Positions 11,242 through 22,859 of a DNA stretch of 64,000 bases are shown here, one piece after another. Position numbers and translations under genes: made by a program. This stretch comes from Bicyclus anynana. Taxonomy: Eukaryota > Arthropoda > Insecta > Lepidoptera > Nymphalidae. Under the pieces are notes generated by a model that did not search any database, had not been told where the DNA came from, and saw nothing but the letters and a program-made list of their open reading frames with translations. Position 1 is the first letter of the stretch. Every line of letters begins with the position of its first letter. The stretch lies in contig NC_069110.1 of assembly GCF_947172395.1 (NCBI RefSeq), positions 496,001 through 560,000 on the forward strand, given 5' to 3'.

Positions 11242-11639
11242 TTATTATAATTATGTGGTAATACTTACATGTATATATTTTATAATTATAGAATCTTGAA
11301 TAATGAAGCACGAATAAGTAAAAAGCAAGAATAATTTCACTGTATTATCGTCACTATAATTTTGAATTTGATTTACACTTTGGTCTAAGAAACACGTGGT
11401 TGGCTATGCTAACACCAAAAATGAAAGAAGTAGAAATAATAATTGAATTTCACGGTATATTGTCGGTTTACCATAGCAGTGCCATCTATTGATAACTCCA
11501 GTCGAAAAGTATCGACATCTGTTAGAATCTATTGGAGTTAACAGATAATTGTGACTGTCAATTAATTATAGACAAATAATTTGCAATAAAATAAAATTGC
11601 GACTGTAATTAAAGATCTAAGCTATCCTATCTCTGAAGT

Positions 11640-11744
11640 TGGACCAGACTGCTCACGGTGTGCCAATTTAATTGAAAATCGGTGAAGTAGTGTAGGAGTC
11701 CATCGCGGACAAACATCGTGACAGGAGATTTATATATGTTAAGA
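11640..11744 (-). mobile_element. Helitron-like end fragment
   Basis: The minus strand begins TCTTAACATATATAAATCTC and continues with GTCACGATGTTTGTCCGCGA, matching the start seen at 11241. No clear 3' CTAG terminus is visible. Confidence 0.45.
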
Positions 11745-12324
11745 TATGTCTGTGGATGTAGGTAATGATAATTTTATACTTACTACAGATAGGTTACGTC
11801 CTTACAAAATCACCGCAAAAAGAGATCCAAATTTACAAGTAGCTACACCACTGAGCGCAGACATGAACAATTTTGTCTTTAATACCATATGTATTTAAGT
11901 ATATATATGGTTTTACACTTCCTGAACACACAACTCGACATTGTAAACGATATTTAGGTATTATTTGTTTAAATAACGTTCGTTGTTTAATAAACTAAAT
12001 GAAATGAAGTCAATTTTCCACATTTGTCCGCCGCAGTTTTGATGCGCTAGTGCCCCATCTATAGTATAAAAATATCATTGGACCTAGATATAGGTAGGTA
12101 TACTTTTGTGTAATCGTAGGATTTCTTGTGTTAGTGGTCGAAATTACATTTCTGGCAAAAACAATGAGGAAAACATTAAATGATCACATAAACTGGCGGA
12201 CTGTAACTTCGTACACTTGAAAAAACTATTTTTTTTATTTAATGACAAGTTAGCCCTTGATTCTCTAGAAGATCTCAGCTGATCCTTACATGAAAAAGGT
12301 AGCTACAAGTATGTTCACACACAG

Positions 12325-12535
12325 TACAAGTACGTTCATGTACAGCGGGCGATGCAACGAGCTATGCTCGGAGTATCTCTGCGTGATCGAATCAGGAATG
12401 AGGAGATCCGCAGAAGAACCAAATTCACTGACATAGCTTAACGAGTCGCGAAGCTGAAGTGGCAATGGGTGGGCCACATAGTTCGAAGATGGATGTACGT
12501 TGGGGTCCCAAGGTGCTGGAATGGCGACCCTGGTC
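12325..12535 (+). pseudogene. LINE ORF2 C-terminal fragment
   Basis: It encodes QRAMLGVSLRDRIRNEEIRR and, after an in-frame TAA, RVAKLKWQWVGHIVRR. This is the conserved region downstream of the polymerase core in a common lepidopteran LINE. The stop codon and the loss of both ends show it is dead. A SINE remnant follows at once. Confidence 0.75.
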
Positions 12536-12550
12536 GCTGGGAGGTTCCAG

Positions 12551-12775
12551 GTCTGGCTAGGAGGCTTCGGCCGTGGCTAGTTACTTCTCTCTACCGACAA
12601 AGGCGTACCGCCAAGCTATTTAGCATTTCGTTACGTTGTCATGTAGTAACTGAAATGGATATGCATTTTCACCCTCCTTCTAAAGTTAGCCCGCTTCCAT
12701 TTTAGATTGCATCATCACTTACCATCAGGTGATAATATAGTCAAGAGCTAACTTGTAAAGAATAACAAAAAAAGA
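12551..12775 (+). mobile_element. SINE family B, headless copy
   Basis: It contains the family B body (GGAGGCTTCGGCCGTGGCTA, AAAGGCGTACCGCCAAGC, AACTTGTAAAGAATAA) but lacks the tRNA-like head. The full form is at 57184-57478. Confidence 0.7.
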
Positions 12776-13445
12776 AAATTTAAACTTTAGACTTCTCTGT
12801 TGAGAACAACAACACAATCAGCTGCGCCAGCGAGGTCGTTGAATTTATATTAGTAAGAAGCTACACATTTCCAGTTACGAACTTTATAAAACCGCCCCCT
12901 TCCCACTACTACAATCACTGTTTATTTCTCTATAGACATACTTATGGTATCTACTACTTGCAGAGAAAGATCGCCAAAGCAAGAAAACTAAAATGACATC
13001 GTACCTACAATGTTTAATCAACTGGCAGACGCTCGCGATTATTTACGTACGTAGAACGTATAGTAGTGTGTTACCATTGTACGTGACCATATCTTGGGAT
13101 TTTTTTGTAGAAGAATTCCATCATGAATTTTATTGTTTTTAAAGGTATTCGTATCATGCAGGGATTATGTATCGTTTTAAATTATATTAAAACTTTCCGG
13201 CCGCTTGAATTATTTAGATACTTTCAGCAATTATTATATCTTTATATATATATTTCAACCGATTCACACAAAACATTGACAAATTATACTGAACTTCCTC
13301 ATGAATCACTCCATCATGAAAATTCGTTCAGTACAGTTCGGGTACTAGCAGACAGACAAACGTGGCGGACTTTGTTTTTGTTGTGGATGATTGTATAGAA
13401 GGATAAGCCAGTAGAATGTTATGTGTAATTTTTTCATTTTTTTTT

Positions 13446-13580
13446 TATTCTTTACAAGTGAGCCCTTCACTACAATCTAAGCTGATGGTAAGTGATGCTG
13501 CAACCTAAGATGGAATCAGGCTAATTTGTAATCACTGGGCGGTACGTCTTTGCCGGTAGAGTGGTAACTAGCCACGGCCG
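13446..13580 (-). mobile_element. SINE family B, partial
   Basis: Reverse-oriented 3' half of the family: TTCTTTACAAGTGAGCCC, then GGCGGTACGTCTTTGCCGG, then TAGCCACGGCCGA. Confidence 0.7.
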
Positions 13581-13624
13581 AAAATTATGATGAAGAAGAT
13601 GGAGTGTATTTGTTGAAAATATGT

Positions 13625-14218
13625 TCAAAATCAAAATCAAAATCAAAAATCATTTATTTCAAGTAGGCTCAGTTTACAAGCACTTTTGACACGTCAGTTG
13701 ACTATTTGTAAAGACTACCACCGGTTCGGAAGGCAGGTTCTGCTGAGAAGATACCGGCAAGAAACTCAACAGTTGCTCTTTTGAAAAAGTCATACAGTAT
13801 TATAATTTACAATTGATAACAATTACAATTTCTTATAGTTTTATTTCCTGTGTGAAGGTGGAAGCTGATCCAATGGCCTCCAAGCGCTTTTATCTTTAAG
13901 GAATTCATCAATGTTGTAGTAACCTCGACTAAGTAAATGTTTTTTAACACATTGCTTAAAGCTATGCATTGGCAGGTCCATCACAGTCTTAGGGATCTTG
14001 TTATAGAAGAGTACACCCAAACCTACAAAAGATTTTTTTACTCTTTGGAGACGATATGCAGAAATAACTAACTTATGCCCGTGTCTAGTAAGACGTGGGT
14101 TTAAATCTGCTTTTCGTTTGTACAATGTTCCATTCAATTTTAATATTAACATCATCATCATAATCATGACTGTGCGAGCAAAGTAAATGTTACAGCTTAA
14201 CACTAAAATAGCTGGCAA
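13625..14218 (-). pseudogene. LINE 3' end with polymerase tail
   Basis: A 125-codon frame (13841-14218) encodes LGVLFYNKIPKTVMDLPMHS and HLLSRGYYNIDEFLKDK, the C-terminus found in many lepidopteran CR1/jockey-type LINE polymerases. It is followed by a 3'UTR and a TTTTGATTTTGATTTTGAT simple tail ending at 13625. The 5' part of the element is missing, as is normal for truncated insertions. Related 3' ends occur at 18000-18199, 28335-28420, 42360-42535, 44225-44345, 54435-54500 and 59900-59965. Confidence 0.75.
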
Positions 14219-14857
14219 GTCACAAGGCTAGCGGCGTCTGACCGCGAACTTGTGCCCATTGAGAAGCACTCGACGGGTTACGGGTACAGTAACCTTTGGT
14301 ATTGACCGACTGTTTATTGGCTCTTACTTGTTAACCTCCGTACTTACCATATGTGATATGTATATTGTATATCTTAGTATTTAATTTTAAGTTTCCTTAT
14401 GTAACTCCTTTTATTAAATCGTGAATCCTTTTTGAATTTGAATGTCGATAAATTTATATAAAGTTTCGCTCCTATATGAACATATCACATCGGTTAACTT
14501 AAGAACTTAGAATTATTGAATTTTGTATTCGATCTTGCCCCTTCATTAGTCCCGTGGTTTCGCATCACGTGGTCCTGGGCTCGAATCCTGGGTCGTCAAA
14601 CACACGTAACTGTTTACCTTTTTATGTAAATTATTTTGTGTGCAGAGGTCATATCCAATGGCTATCATGGATCTCGGTGTAATACTGTAGCGCTATAGCG
14701 TTGCTATAACGATGTCTGTAGTCTGTGGTTACCTTTGGTCGTTGACTGCTACCACTGCTCCGCTTATGTGGCTGATGTTGATCTTCTCTTGAGTCTTCAT
14801 TTTTCTGAAAATAATGTTATATTGACATTATACATTCTGTCAGTACTTATATATATA

Positions 14858-14962
14858 AAAGGCGGAGTTAAATTTGTCTGACGTGTCGTGTCGTGACATA
14901 CAAAATGTATGATACCTGATACGTCGCGACACGACACGTTAGACAAATATAATTCCGCCTTT
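14858..14962. repeat. Long hairpin / tiny foldback element
   Basis: Arms of 36 bases (14858-14893 and 14927-14962) pair at 33 of 36 positions around a 33-base loop. The arms begin AAAGGCGGAGTTAAATTTGT and contain the word CGTGTCGTGTCG. Confidence 0.8.
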
Positions 14963-14969
14963 AAAATGG

Positions 14970-15112
14970 TAATACGCAGGTTGGACCGATGTCGACGACA
15001 TCAAGTGCTGGGTGCAGCGATAACAGCGGGCCGCTGCATGTATGCGGCTCAAACCCATGGCTTATCCATACAAGAGCAGTGAACGTCAGACAGGCTGATA
15101 ATGATGAGGAAT
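14970..15112 (+). mobile_element. LINE 3' terminal fragment
   Basis: It contains AGCGATAACAGCGGGCCGCT, CATGTATGCGGCTCAAACCC and a final GGCTGATAATGATGA. These resemble the 3' end of a widespread lepidopteran LINE with a GATGAT-type tail. I cannot place its 5' end. Confidence 0.45.
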
Positions 15113-15615
15113 AAATTTAATTTTTGATAAAATTTAGTATTTCTGCAATTTGCTATTATAAACAGAATAATATAAATATTTTAGGGGGCTCTCATACAAT
15201 AAATGTGATTATTGCTGGTTTTACAGATAATGATCATGCGCGAGTCCAACTCGCACTTGACCGATTTTTCCTTTTGAGGTGCCTGCGGAACCCTAAAAAA
15301 GAAGTAAAAAACACAATTTCGGTAAATGTCCGCATCGCGCGAAGGGCAGACATTCGCATTAGCTCATTAGATCGCACGCCTCTGTGGCCGCCGTAAGTGG
15401 TCACTTCCTTCATTTAAATCCGCTGAGCGCTCTAATGTGGGATGAGCTGGTGGCAGAAGGAATACTGTGTATGCCATCGTCTGGCGGTAATCGACTCTTG
15501 GTTGTAGTCATGTGTCACAACAATTCTCTTCCTACAACCACAATTAACTTTAGCTAACGCTTCAAAAACTAAAACCCTGTTTGTAAATGATATGTTCACT
15601 AGATAGATCTCATTC

Positions 15616-15912
15616 ATTATCATCATTGTCAACCCATATTCGGCTCACTGCTGAGCTCGAGTCTCCTCTCAGAATGAGAGTAGTTAGATAAGCTGGCCCA
15701 ATGCGGATTGGCAGACTTCACACACGCAGAGAAATAGGAAAATTCTCTGGTATGCAGGTTTCCTCATGATGTTTTTTCTTCACCGTTAGAGACACGTGAT
15801 ATTTAATTTCTTAAAATGCACACAACCGAAAAGTTGGAGGTGCATGCCCCGGACCGGCTTCAATGCCACACCTTCCGGAATCGGAGGCAGAGGTCATTTC
15901 CACTGGGCTGTC
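15616..15912 (-). mobile_element. SINE family A
   Basis: Near full-length minus-strand copy. The tail is at the left (ATTGTCAACCCATATTCGGC) and the box B region at the right is altered to CCGGCTTCAATGCC. Confidence 0.8.
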
Positions 15913-15934
15913 TGATATACTAATAACAAAATAT

Positions 15935-17470
15935 AATTTCCATGCAAGTTTAGTTTTCAAAGCGTTAGCGTCTGTAGAAATAGAATAGATATAGTATGTA
16001 ACATGATTTACAAACTGAATAGTTGGTTACGGAGAGATTAAATTAATCGGTCCATCAGTTAGTGTGGGTGTGTGTATTCGGATCAGGAGGACCTGGGTTC
16101 AAGTCCTGGGTCGACCAATAAAATACTAAGATTATCATTCTTTTAAGAAGTTCTCCGTAACAGCCGAGGGTAAGGAGTGGACTTTTTTAATTTTCTCATA
16201 ATAGTGATAGTGATAGAGATCATCATAATCACATAGGATACTATTATCAGGATATTATCACGCATTGAACCAGCGTGGTGGGTAAAGATCCATGAGAGAA
16301 AAGTAGCCCTTGTCTTGTGCGTACTCGTACTGGGCTATTAAAACAGACTGATGATAATGGTGATGATGATAAGTCGATAACATCGTAATATTTTTTTCGA
16401 AAATAATTCTTTAATAGGTACACCATCGCTATGCATGCAGTAATATTTACTTACATAGGTAAAGTAAAGGTACTTGTAAACGTTCTTAGCCGCTCATTAT
16501 CAATGAAAAAAAGCTTAGGTAAATTATTCCATATTGATCACGTGCTTATTGATAATAAATGGCATTCCTGTATTTTAGATTTCGAAGCGTTTGCAATTGA
16601 AGGAATAGATATAACATGTCTAGAGTGGTTCCTGTTAATGAAATAAAGCTATGTATGTAAAAAAATAATAAGAAAGGTAGGCATTGCGTTCATCTAAACT
16701 TAGTCTACGTAGTAGGTATGTATTACGTGCTTGTATTAGGAAAGTTACATTGAAATTTTGTAGTTTAAGATAATAGCGTGAACGGACAAACATACAGCCC
16801 GCTAAAAATAATTCTTTCTGTCATAATTATGATAAATCTTAGCGGTTACGGTCCTCTAAAGGTACTAGTACATATGTATCCTATGCTACAGGGCTTGTAG
16901 CTAGTAGTTCTTCAAGTATATTTGCGTACACACCTTCAAAGTGAATAGGAATCTTCTAGCGCGCTCCAACTTAGATCGCATTAATGGTTTCTATCAGGCT
17001 TAAGTAGTCAAGCGCAGGCAGTGGCGTAGCGCGACTTAAGGGGGCCCTGTATCGAAATTAGTTTGGGGGCCCATCGATAGAAATCTAAAATCTCAAAAAA
17101 TTCTTTAGTATTTGATTCACCCCTATATCTTTCACTACATTGGTACCAAAATGTTCGTTGTAACCACAGAACAGACAACGCTAAAAGCTAACGCTTTTAG
17201 CAATAGAAGCGCGTACAGCCGCGTGTGCGGAACATCGCAAGCGTGTCCACGCATGTACTAGCAGTCTTGTTTGTTCTGTGACAAAACTAAAAAATAATAT
17301 TCAACTCTAAATTAAGGATGACATATTTCATTTTTCATTCAATATTAAACAGCCATTTAGGCCACGCCCCTGGTTACGCTGAATTCAATACAAAGAACTG
17401 GCACTTAATAAATCTAGTTACCTCTTATATCTGTGGTTGTAACGTACTACACACGATGTTATACTTTTTT
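15935..17470. other. Gene-free stretch
   Basis: I found no gene. A tRNA-like box B (GGGTTCAAGTCCTGGG) near 16090 marks a SINE head fragment. The segment 17025-17070 (AGTGGCGTAGCG followed by GGGGGCCC) resembles a dispersed repeat, also hinted at near 31672. The rest is AT-rich unique sequence. Confidence 0.3.
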
Positions 17471-17999
17471 TGAGTTCCATTGTGGAACACTATGAAAATA
17501 TATTTTTTTATATTGTTTTGTTTTCGGCCCTGTATCATTGATACGACTGACACGGCGGTAGCTACGCCGCTGAGCGCAAGCCTATATTGCTTGAAAAAAT
17601 ATCAAGAGAGAGCGATATTTTCAATTCCGCCGCTGTTGGTCGACATTTGTCTTGCACTCGTCCCAAGAGTGTATACAGAACGTATAGAACGTTTGACGAC
17701 CTCTCTGGATCAGTTGGTAATGCTGTGTTTTTTTCTAGTATTTGCTAAGTTGGCCTTAGAAGAAGAAGATGATACTGACAAGAAACCGTCAAAGGTCCAT
17801 TCCTCAGACGGTTTCTACTCTGAATCACTAACAGATGTGAATGACGTGACGGTTCCATCCTTTTGCTAGTTCAAAGTCTAAATTAACGCAAGCTTCTAGG
17901 AAAGTCTTATTATAGTGTTAGTGACTAAATAAATGATATAAAAGCTTAGTGTTAAACTTGGTGTTAGCACTATACGACCGTGTACGTATGTATTTTTAG

Positions 18000-18199
18000 A
18001 TAAGTTTGTAAAATGGTGGTAAAAAAAAATAATAAACCTTGGCTTAGTTTCTTGTGGGCTCTTCTCGGAACAAGGTGAACCCAGTAACTTTAATTTTCTA
18101 CTTTACTTACAATTAATTAAAATTAAATTATGATATAACTTGAACTTTCAAAAGTGCTTGTAAACTAATAGAAATAAATGAATTTTGATTTTGATTTTA
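18000..18199 (+). mobile_element. LINE 3' tail
   Basis: It contains GTTTCTTGTGGGCTCTTCTC, AAAGTGCTTGTAAACTAATA and the terminal ATGAATTTTGATTTTGATTT tail, in plus orientation. Confidence 0.65.
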
Positions 18200-18275
18200 T
18201 CCTTTTGCAATTAAAAACTAACTCAAGCGATGTGATTGAGTCATAAGCATTTTATCTCATACGTTTTTAAGTAAA

Positions 18276-19440
18276 TCTATACTAATATTATGAAGAGGTA
18301 AAGTTTGTAAGTTTGTAACATTCTCTCTAAATGGGGTAACTTCGGAACTACTGGTCCGATTTCAAAAATTCTTTCACCAGTAGAATGTTACATTATCGGG
18401 GAGGGCTATATTTTATATAGGTATCATATATATTAGCCGAGTTGACACAGTTTTTGTCATACAGGTCGGACCGAAAATCCTCTTAAGCAGACTTATTCGC
18501 ATGCGCTGCCTTAACCATTGTGTAAAATTGAAATTAATGTATCGAGGCTTTATGTATCTTTAAAAGTTCTACAAAAAAGTCCGCAACACCATATATCTAT
18601 CTTCTATATATTAGCAGATATAGTACCTTTTGTGTTTTAAAAATTATTAATTTTATATACTTAGGTTTACGTCATTATTTATACTACTAAACTTTAATTC
18701 TTATTAAAATAAATTATTTAATAATCACAAGAATATTGTGGAGATAAGATTTGCCCTTTACAGTATGTTAATTACTTTAATAGTTTCGGAGATAATACAA
18801 AATTTCTAAAAGACGCAGAAATTCCGCTATATGACGCCCCACGCTTTCATTTACGTAGTTCCCGTTCCCGTGTGAATATGTGACACTCGCAAATAACGTA
18901 GCTTTCTATTGGTAAAACAATTTTCCAAATCGGTCCAGTAGATCCAGAGATTACCTCCTACAACCAAACAAACTTTACTCTTTATATTATTAGCATAGAA
19001 GTCTCTATTTCCCTTAGTAATCGCACCACTCTCGAAGGACTGGATCGATTTTGCTAAGGGTAGGAGTAAGATAGAGAATTTATAGAGTAGGGTAGGGTTC
19101 GGGTAGGGAAGCGTAGAGGTAGTATAGGGGTAGGGTAGGGGTAGGGCCGGGGTAGGGTAGGGGTAGGGTAGGGATAGAGGTAGGGTAGGGGTAGGATAGA
19201 GGTACGGGTAGGTTAGGGAAGTGGTAGGGTAGGGGTAGGATAGGCGTGAGATAGGGGTACGGGGAGAGTAGGGGTAGAATGGAGGGTGTAGGTAAGGTAG
19301 GGGTTGGGTAGGGTAGGGGTAGGATTGAGGTAGTGGTAGGGTTGGGGTAGTGGTAGGGTAGGGTAGGGGTAGGGTAAGGTAGGGGTAGTAGTAAAGTTAA
19401 CATCGAATTTTACGCGGACGAAGTCGCGGGCGTCCGCTAG
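18276..19440 (+). mobile_element. Lep1-like Helitron, 1165 bp
   Basis: It starts TCTATACTAATATTATGAAG after an A. It ends with the hairpin GCGGACG...CGTCCGC running straight into CTAG, followed by T. These are the hallmarks of a Helitron: no target duplication, A/T insertion and a 3' hairpin plus CTAG. The last third is a degenerate TAGGG/TAGGGG array (about 19058-19395). No Rep/helicase coding is present, so it is non-autonomous. A close relative lies at 46790-47798. Confidence 0.85.
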
Positions 19441-19751
19441 TAATATATAAACTTACTGCTCATAATATGTTTATTTTATTGTTCAGAATATTATAAACAA
19501 CATTATATTTTATATTCTTAACATTATTTTACAAGCACCTACCTGTGTGCATTATTTATTTACTTTATTATTTGCTTCTACATTTGTCTGAACACTTGGA
19601 GAAGTTAATGTGCCATAATCCAAATTAAGTACTTGTTTATTGTAGGAGCTGGCACGTGACCGGCATCTCATCGTCTCGTCTATCATTGTTGTATTGTGCA
19701 CGTCTCCAAACGCGCACGTAGCCCCACGGGTCTCCTTGCAACGAAACACCT

Positions 19752-19876
19752 CATTCATCATTAACTGTCTATATTCGGCTCACTGTTGAGCTCGAGTCTC
19801 CTGTGGGTGGGGTTAGTCTACCACGCTGGCCCTATGCGGATTGGCAGACTTTACACGTGTAGAGTTAAAGAAATTC
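19752..19876 (-). mobile_element. SINE family A, 3' fragment
   Basis: ATATTCGGCTCACTGTTGAG to GGATTGGCAGACTTTACACG. The tRNA-like head is absent. Confidence 0.65.
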
Positions 19877-20582
19877 AGTTTAGTTTATTGTAGCAGTAGT
19901 ATACCTAGTAATAGATAGTGAATTTAGTTAGGCCGATCAAATGATGTGTTTTTGTTTTTATATTCGAAAAAGATCATTAAGTAATTTGATTGAAGTAATA
20001 ATAGATTTGTTAAGTGTAACCACCATAATACATAATTAATTTATTATATTAAAGTTTAATAAAGAATAATTTTAACTGGTTTCCAGCATCGGAACACATA
20101 AAACGTGACTCGCGTGAAACTTAGAAGCAGTTAGTCTCTGAATATGTGCTCGAGTACCGATAGGTACATTGCAGCACTCGCTATGACGAAACAAATAGAT
20201 TTCAATCAATAAAACTCTTTAGTACCTACTTAATTGAATTCAATACCGCGACATTGAAGCAAAATGTAATTTATAAAGAGCGAGCAAATTATTATAACTG
20301 TCCGCATAGCTCACGTTATTGAATTATTTTCCTAAGGTCTGAATTAATTTACCTATATAAAAACTAGTAGACGCGCTGCAACTTCACCCGCGTAGAGTCC
20401 GTTCCTGTGTTGTTCCTGTACCTGTGCTGGGGCGGACTTAGGAAGACTATGACACGGTTTAATATAACATCTGATGAAGATATGACAATGACCGTGACTG
20501 CTGAGCGTGCTCTCCGAGGCGCGGGTTGTACACCACCAACCTCCCAACACCGGGCTGAGTTTTAAATGAAAGAAAGAAAGAA

Positions 20583-20742
20583 AGCTTTAATTAAGAAAAT
20601 TCTCAGGAATGCATGTTTCCTCATGATGTTCATTCTTCGAAGTTTGAGACACGTGATATTTAATTTCAAAAAATGCACGTAACTTTGCCTTCGTTTCAAA
20701 GGAAGTACTTTAGGTTTGAATCCGCTCCGGGGCATGCACCTC
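20583..20742 (-). mobile_element. SINE family A, 5' half remnant
   Basis: It carries AAGAAAATTCTCAGGAATGC, GAGACACGTGATATTTAATT and CGGGGCATGCACCTCC in a rearranged order at its right end. It is preceded by a GAAA microsatellite (20568-20583). Confidence 0.55.
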
Positions 20743-21141
20743 CTATAAACTTAGTATATTTCGACATTTCGAATTTGTTAGAAGTATGCAAAGAGAGGTC
20801 GACGTGAAGGTTCTCAAGGCCGCTTTTTATCATTTTGACTGCGCGTGCGCGGCTCAGCCAACACTTCCTCTTATCTATTTATCTACATTTATGTTATGCT
20901 CAACTAAAGTTCGTGAAAATGTTTGTTTATATCACCGGATTTGCTAAATGATATGATTCTTTATTAATTGAATTAAGGATTACAATGTACTGCATGCGAT
21001 AGCCAGACATTCCGCATTTTATGAATAAGTATTTGTTGTTCCTATCATAGGTACGTAAGGCAGCCAATTCTGGAGGTTGGACTGTGTTGACTTTGGACGG
21101 TAGCAGGTTTCAGAGCCTCAACCATTATTTTTCTCGGCATG

Positions 21142-21444
21142 CTATGAGAAATCAAATCCCCAGTCGTTAGTCACCTTTGAAATGCTTTGAAAAACACTTT
21201 TTAGTATTTTCAAGAAAATATTAAGGGTCTCTAGTGCAGTTGAGGATTCGTCGTCTGGAAACATAATTTCCCTGATGTCTCGTAGAAAATGTAAAAAAAC
21301 AACCAAACTCCGTAATTGGCTACTGTGGCTACAACCTATGGAAGGAGCGAGGGTTGACAAACTTTCAGCCTTCATAAAATGAGGAATGTCTAGCCACCGC
21401 AGGTTCTCTTTATGTACGTATAAAATACATAAAACGTTTGACAT
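21142..21444 (-). other. Unassigned 100-codon reading frame
   Basis: An open frame on the minus strand encodes a Leu/Ser-rich sequence containing FPDDESSTALETLNIFLKIL. I do not recognise a family, and no splice context or paralogue is obvious. It could be a transposon scrap or chance. It is listed only because its composition looks more protein-like than neighbouring frames. Confidence 0.2.
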
Positions 21445-21705
21445 GCTTATTGAGATTCAACTCTATCCCCGCGACTTACATAAAGAAAATGGTGGAAAAA
21501 TTTCGCCTTATTATCATTACTTGGTGATAAGTTTTTATCATGTTATTTAGCTCAACGTATTACCGAAAACCGGTATTTGTATTCCATTTTCATTAGTTAT
21601 TTATAAAGTAACTACAAGATGATGTAAGTGCTAATGCGTGTGAGTTTTGTTAACCGATTAGGACGACATGTGTTCACGACACAAGTTTTCGAACTATTTT
21701 ACCAT

Positions 21706-22163
21706 TTTATACCCATATTCAGCTCACTGCTGAGCTCGAGTCTGCTCTCAGAATGAGAGGGGTTAGGCCAATAGTCCGCCACGCTGGCCCAATGCGGTTT
21801 GGCAGACTTCACACACACAGAGAATTAAGAAAATTCTCAGGTATGCAGGTTTCCTCACGATGTTTTCCTTTACCGTTTGAGACACGTGATATTTACTTTC
21901 TTAAAATGCACACAACTGAAAAGTTGGAGGTGCATGCCCCTGTGGTGAGGTTGAGGCGGCATGTAGAGTCAATTAAACACGTCTGACTGCGTTGAAAGAA
22001 CTTTATTGACTGATCTGATCAACAAAATGGCTATTCATTACGATACATACAGGACGTTACTAATCTATGTGTGAGTGCGCTACACTACACCCCGGACCGG
22101 ATTCGAACCCACATCCTCCTGATTCGGAGGCAGAGGTCAATTCCGCTGGGCTATCACGGCTCT
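21706..22163 (-). mobile_element. SINE family A split by a nested insertion
   Basis: A full-length copy whose body is interrupted after GGTGCATGCCCC by a 149-bp insertion (21941-22089). The SINE resumes as CCCCGGACCGGATTCGAACC and ends with the head TAGCCCAGCGG, read on the minus strand. Confidence 0.85.
21941..22089. mobile_element. 149-bp nested insertion, solo-LTR-like
   Basis: It starts TGTGGTGAGG and ends CTACACTACA (TG...CA ends with a 7/10 inverted match). It is flanked by CCCC on both sides (21937-21940 and 22090-22093), where other SINE copies have a single CCCC. This is what a very short solo LTR, or a small inverted-repeat element, with a 4-bp target duplication would look like. 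Confidence 0.7.
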
Positions 22164-22240
22164 TAGTTTTCGAATTATTTTATCGTAATTTTCCTCGATA
22201 TATGGCAATATGAATTAGAGCTCATAAGTAATCTTATATA

Positions 22241-22465
22241 TTACTAGCGGACGCCCGCGACTTCGTCCGCGTGGAATTCAGCTTTTCACAAAGCCCGCGC
22301 GAACCATGGATTTTTCCGGGATGGAAAGTAGCCTATGTGTTAATCCAGAGTAAAATCTATTTCCATTCCAAATTTCAGCCAAATCGCTTCAGCCGCAGCG
22401 TAAAAGAGGAACAAACATACTTACACACTTACACACCAACTTTCGCCTTAATGATATTAGTGTGA
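22241..22465 (-). mobile_element. Lep1-type Helitron
   Basis: It has ACTAGCGGACGCCCGCGACT at the left, which is the 3' hairpin plus CTAG read on the minus strand, and TGATATTAGTGTGA at the right. The body matches 7538-7749 closely. Confidence 0.75.
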
Positions 22466-22809
22466 CATACATGTTAATAAGATTCTACAACTGTTTATCC
22501 ATTTTGTCCTACCAGCAATTCCGAATACTCAGAGAGCATATAGATAGTAGAATATGGGGTGGTGTCAAATTGGATGCGACCCCGCGCCAGCCTTCCTACC
22601 ACAATAGGTTTCTCAAGATTTGCTCGAAGCGAATGATAGAAAGATCAAAGTAATGGGCAGATGTCACTCCTGTTCTTAAATGGAAAACCATTTTATCCTT
22701 CAGGCAGAAATAAAACTATGCCGACGAGTTCTTCAGAAATCTATACCGACTTTAATAAACTCTCAATTCAACTCAACTTCACTAACTTAACTAACGCTAC
22801 TCTGTCATA

Positions 22810-22859
22810 GTTTATCTTAGTAATTTAAATCTCGTTTGATTTAAATTACTAAGATAAAC
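22810..22859. repeat. Perfect 22-bp hairpin
   Basis: Arms 22810-22831 (GTTTATCTTAGTAATTTAAA...) and 22838-22859 are exact reverse complements with a 6-base loop TCGTTT. The arm sequence was not seen elsewhere in the window. Confidence 0.9.

Noticed and set aside
17480..17869. 129-codon plus-strand frame
   Set aside because: There is no recognisable domain, the first codon is not ATG in good context, and no splice or poly(A) signals support it.
19058..19395. Telomeric repeat array
   Set aside because: The insect telomere unit is TTAGG; this tract is degenerate TAGGG/TAGGGG and lies within a Helitron with defined ends.
19080..19403. Pro/Leu/Tyr-rich 107-codon minus-strand frame, and a similar one at 47540-47761
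   Set aside because: Both are translations of the TAGGG/TAGGGG simple repeat inside Helitrons.
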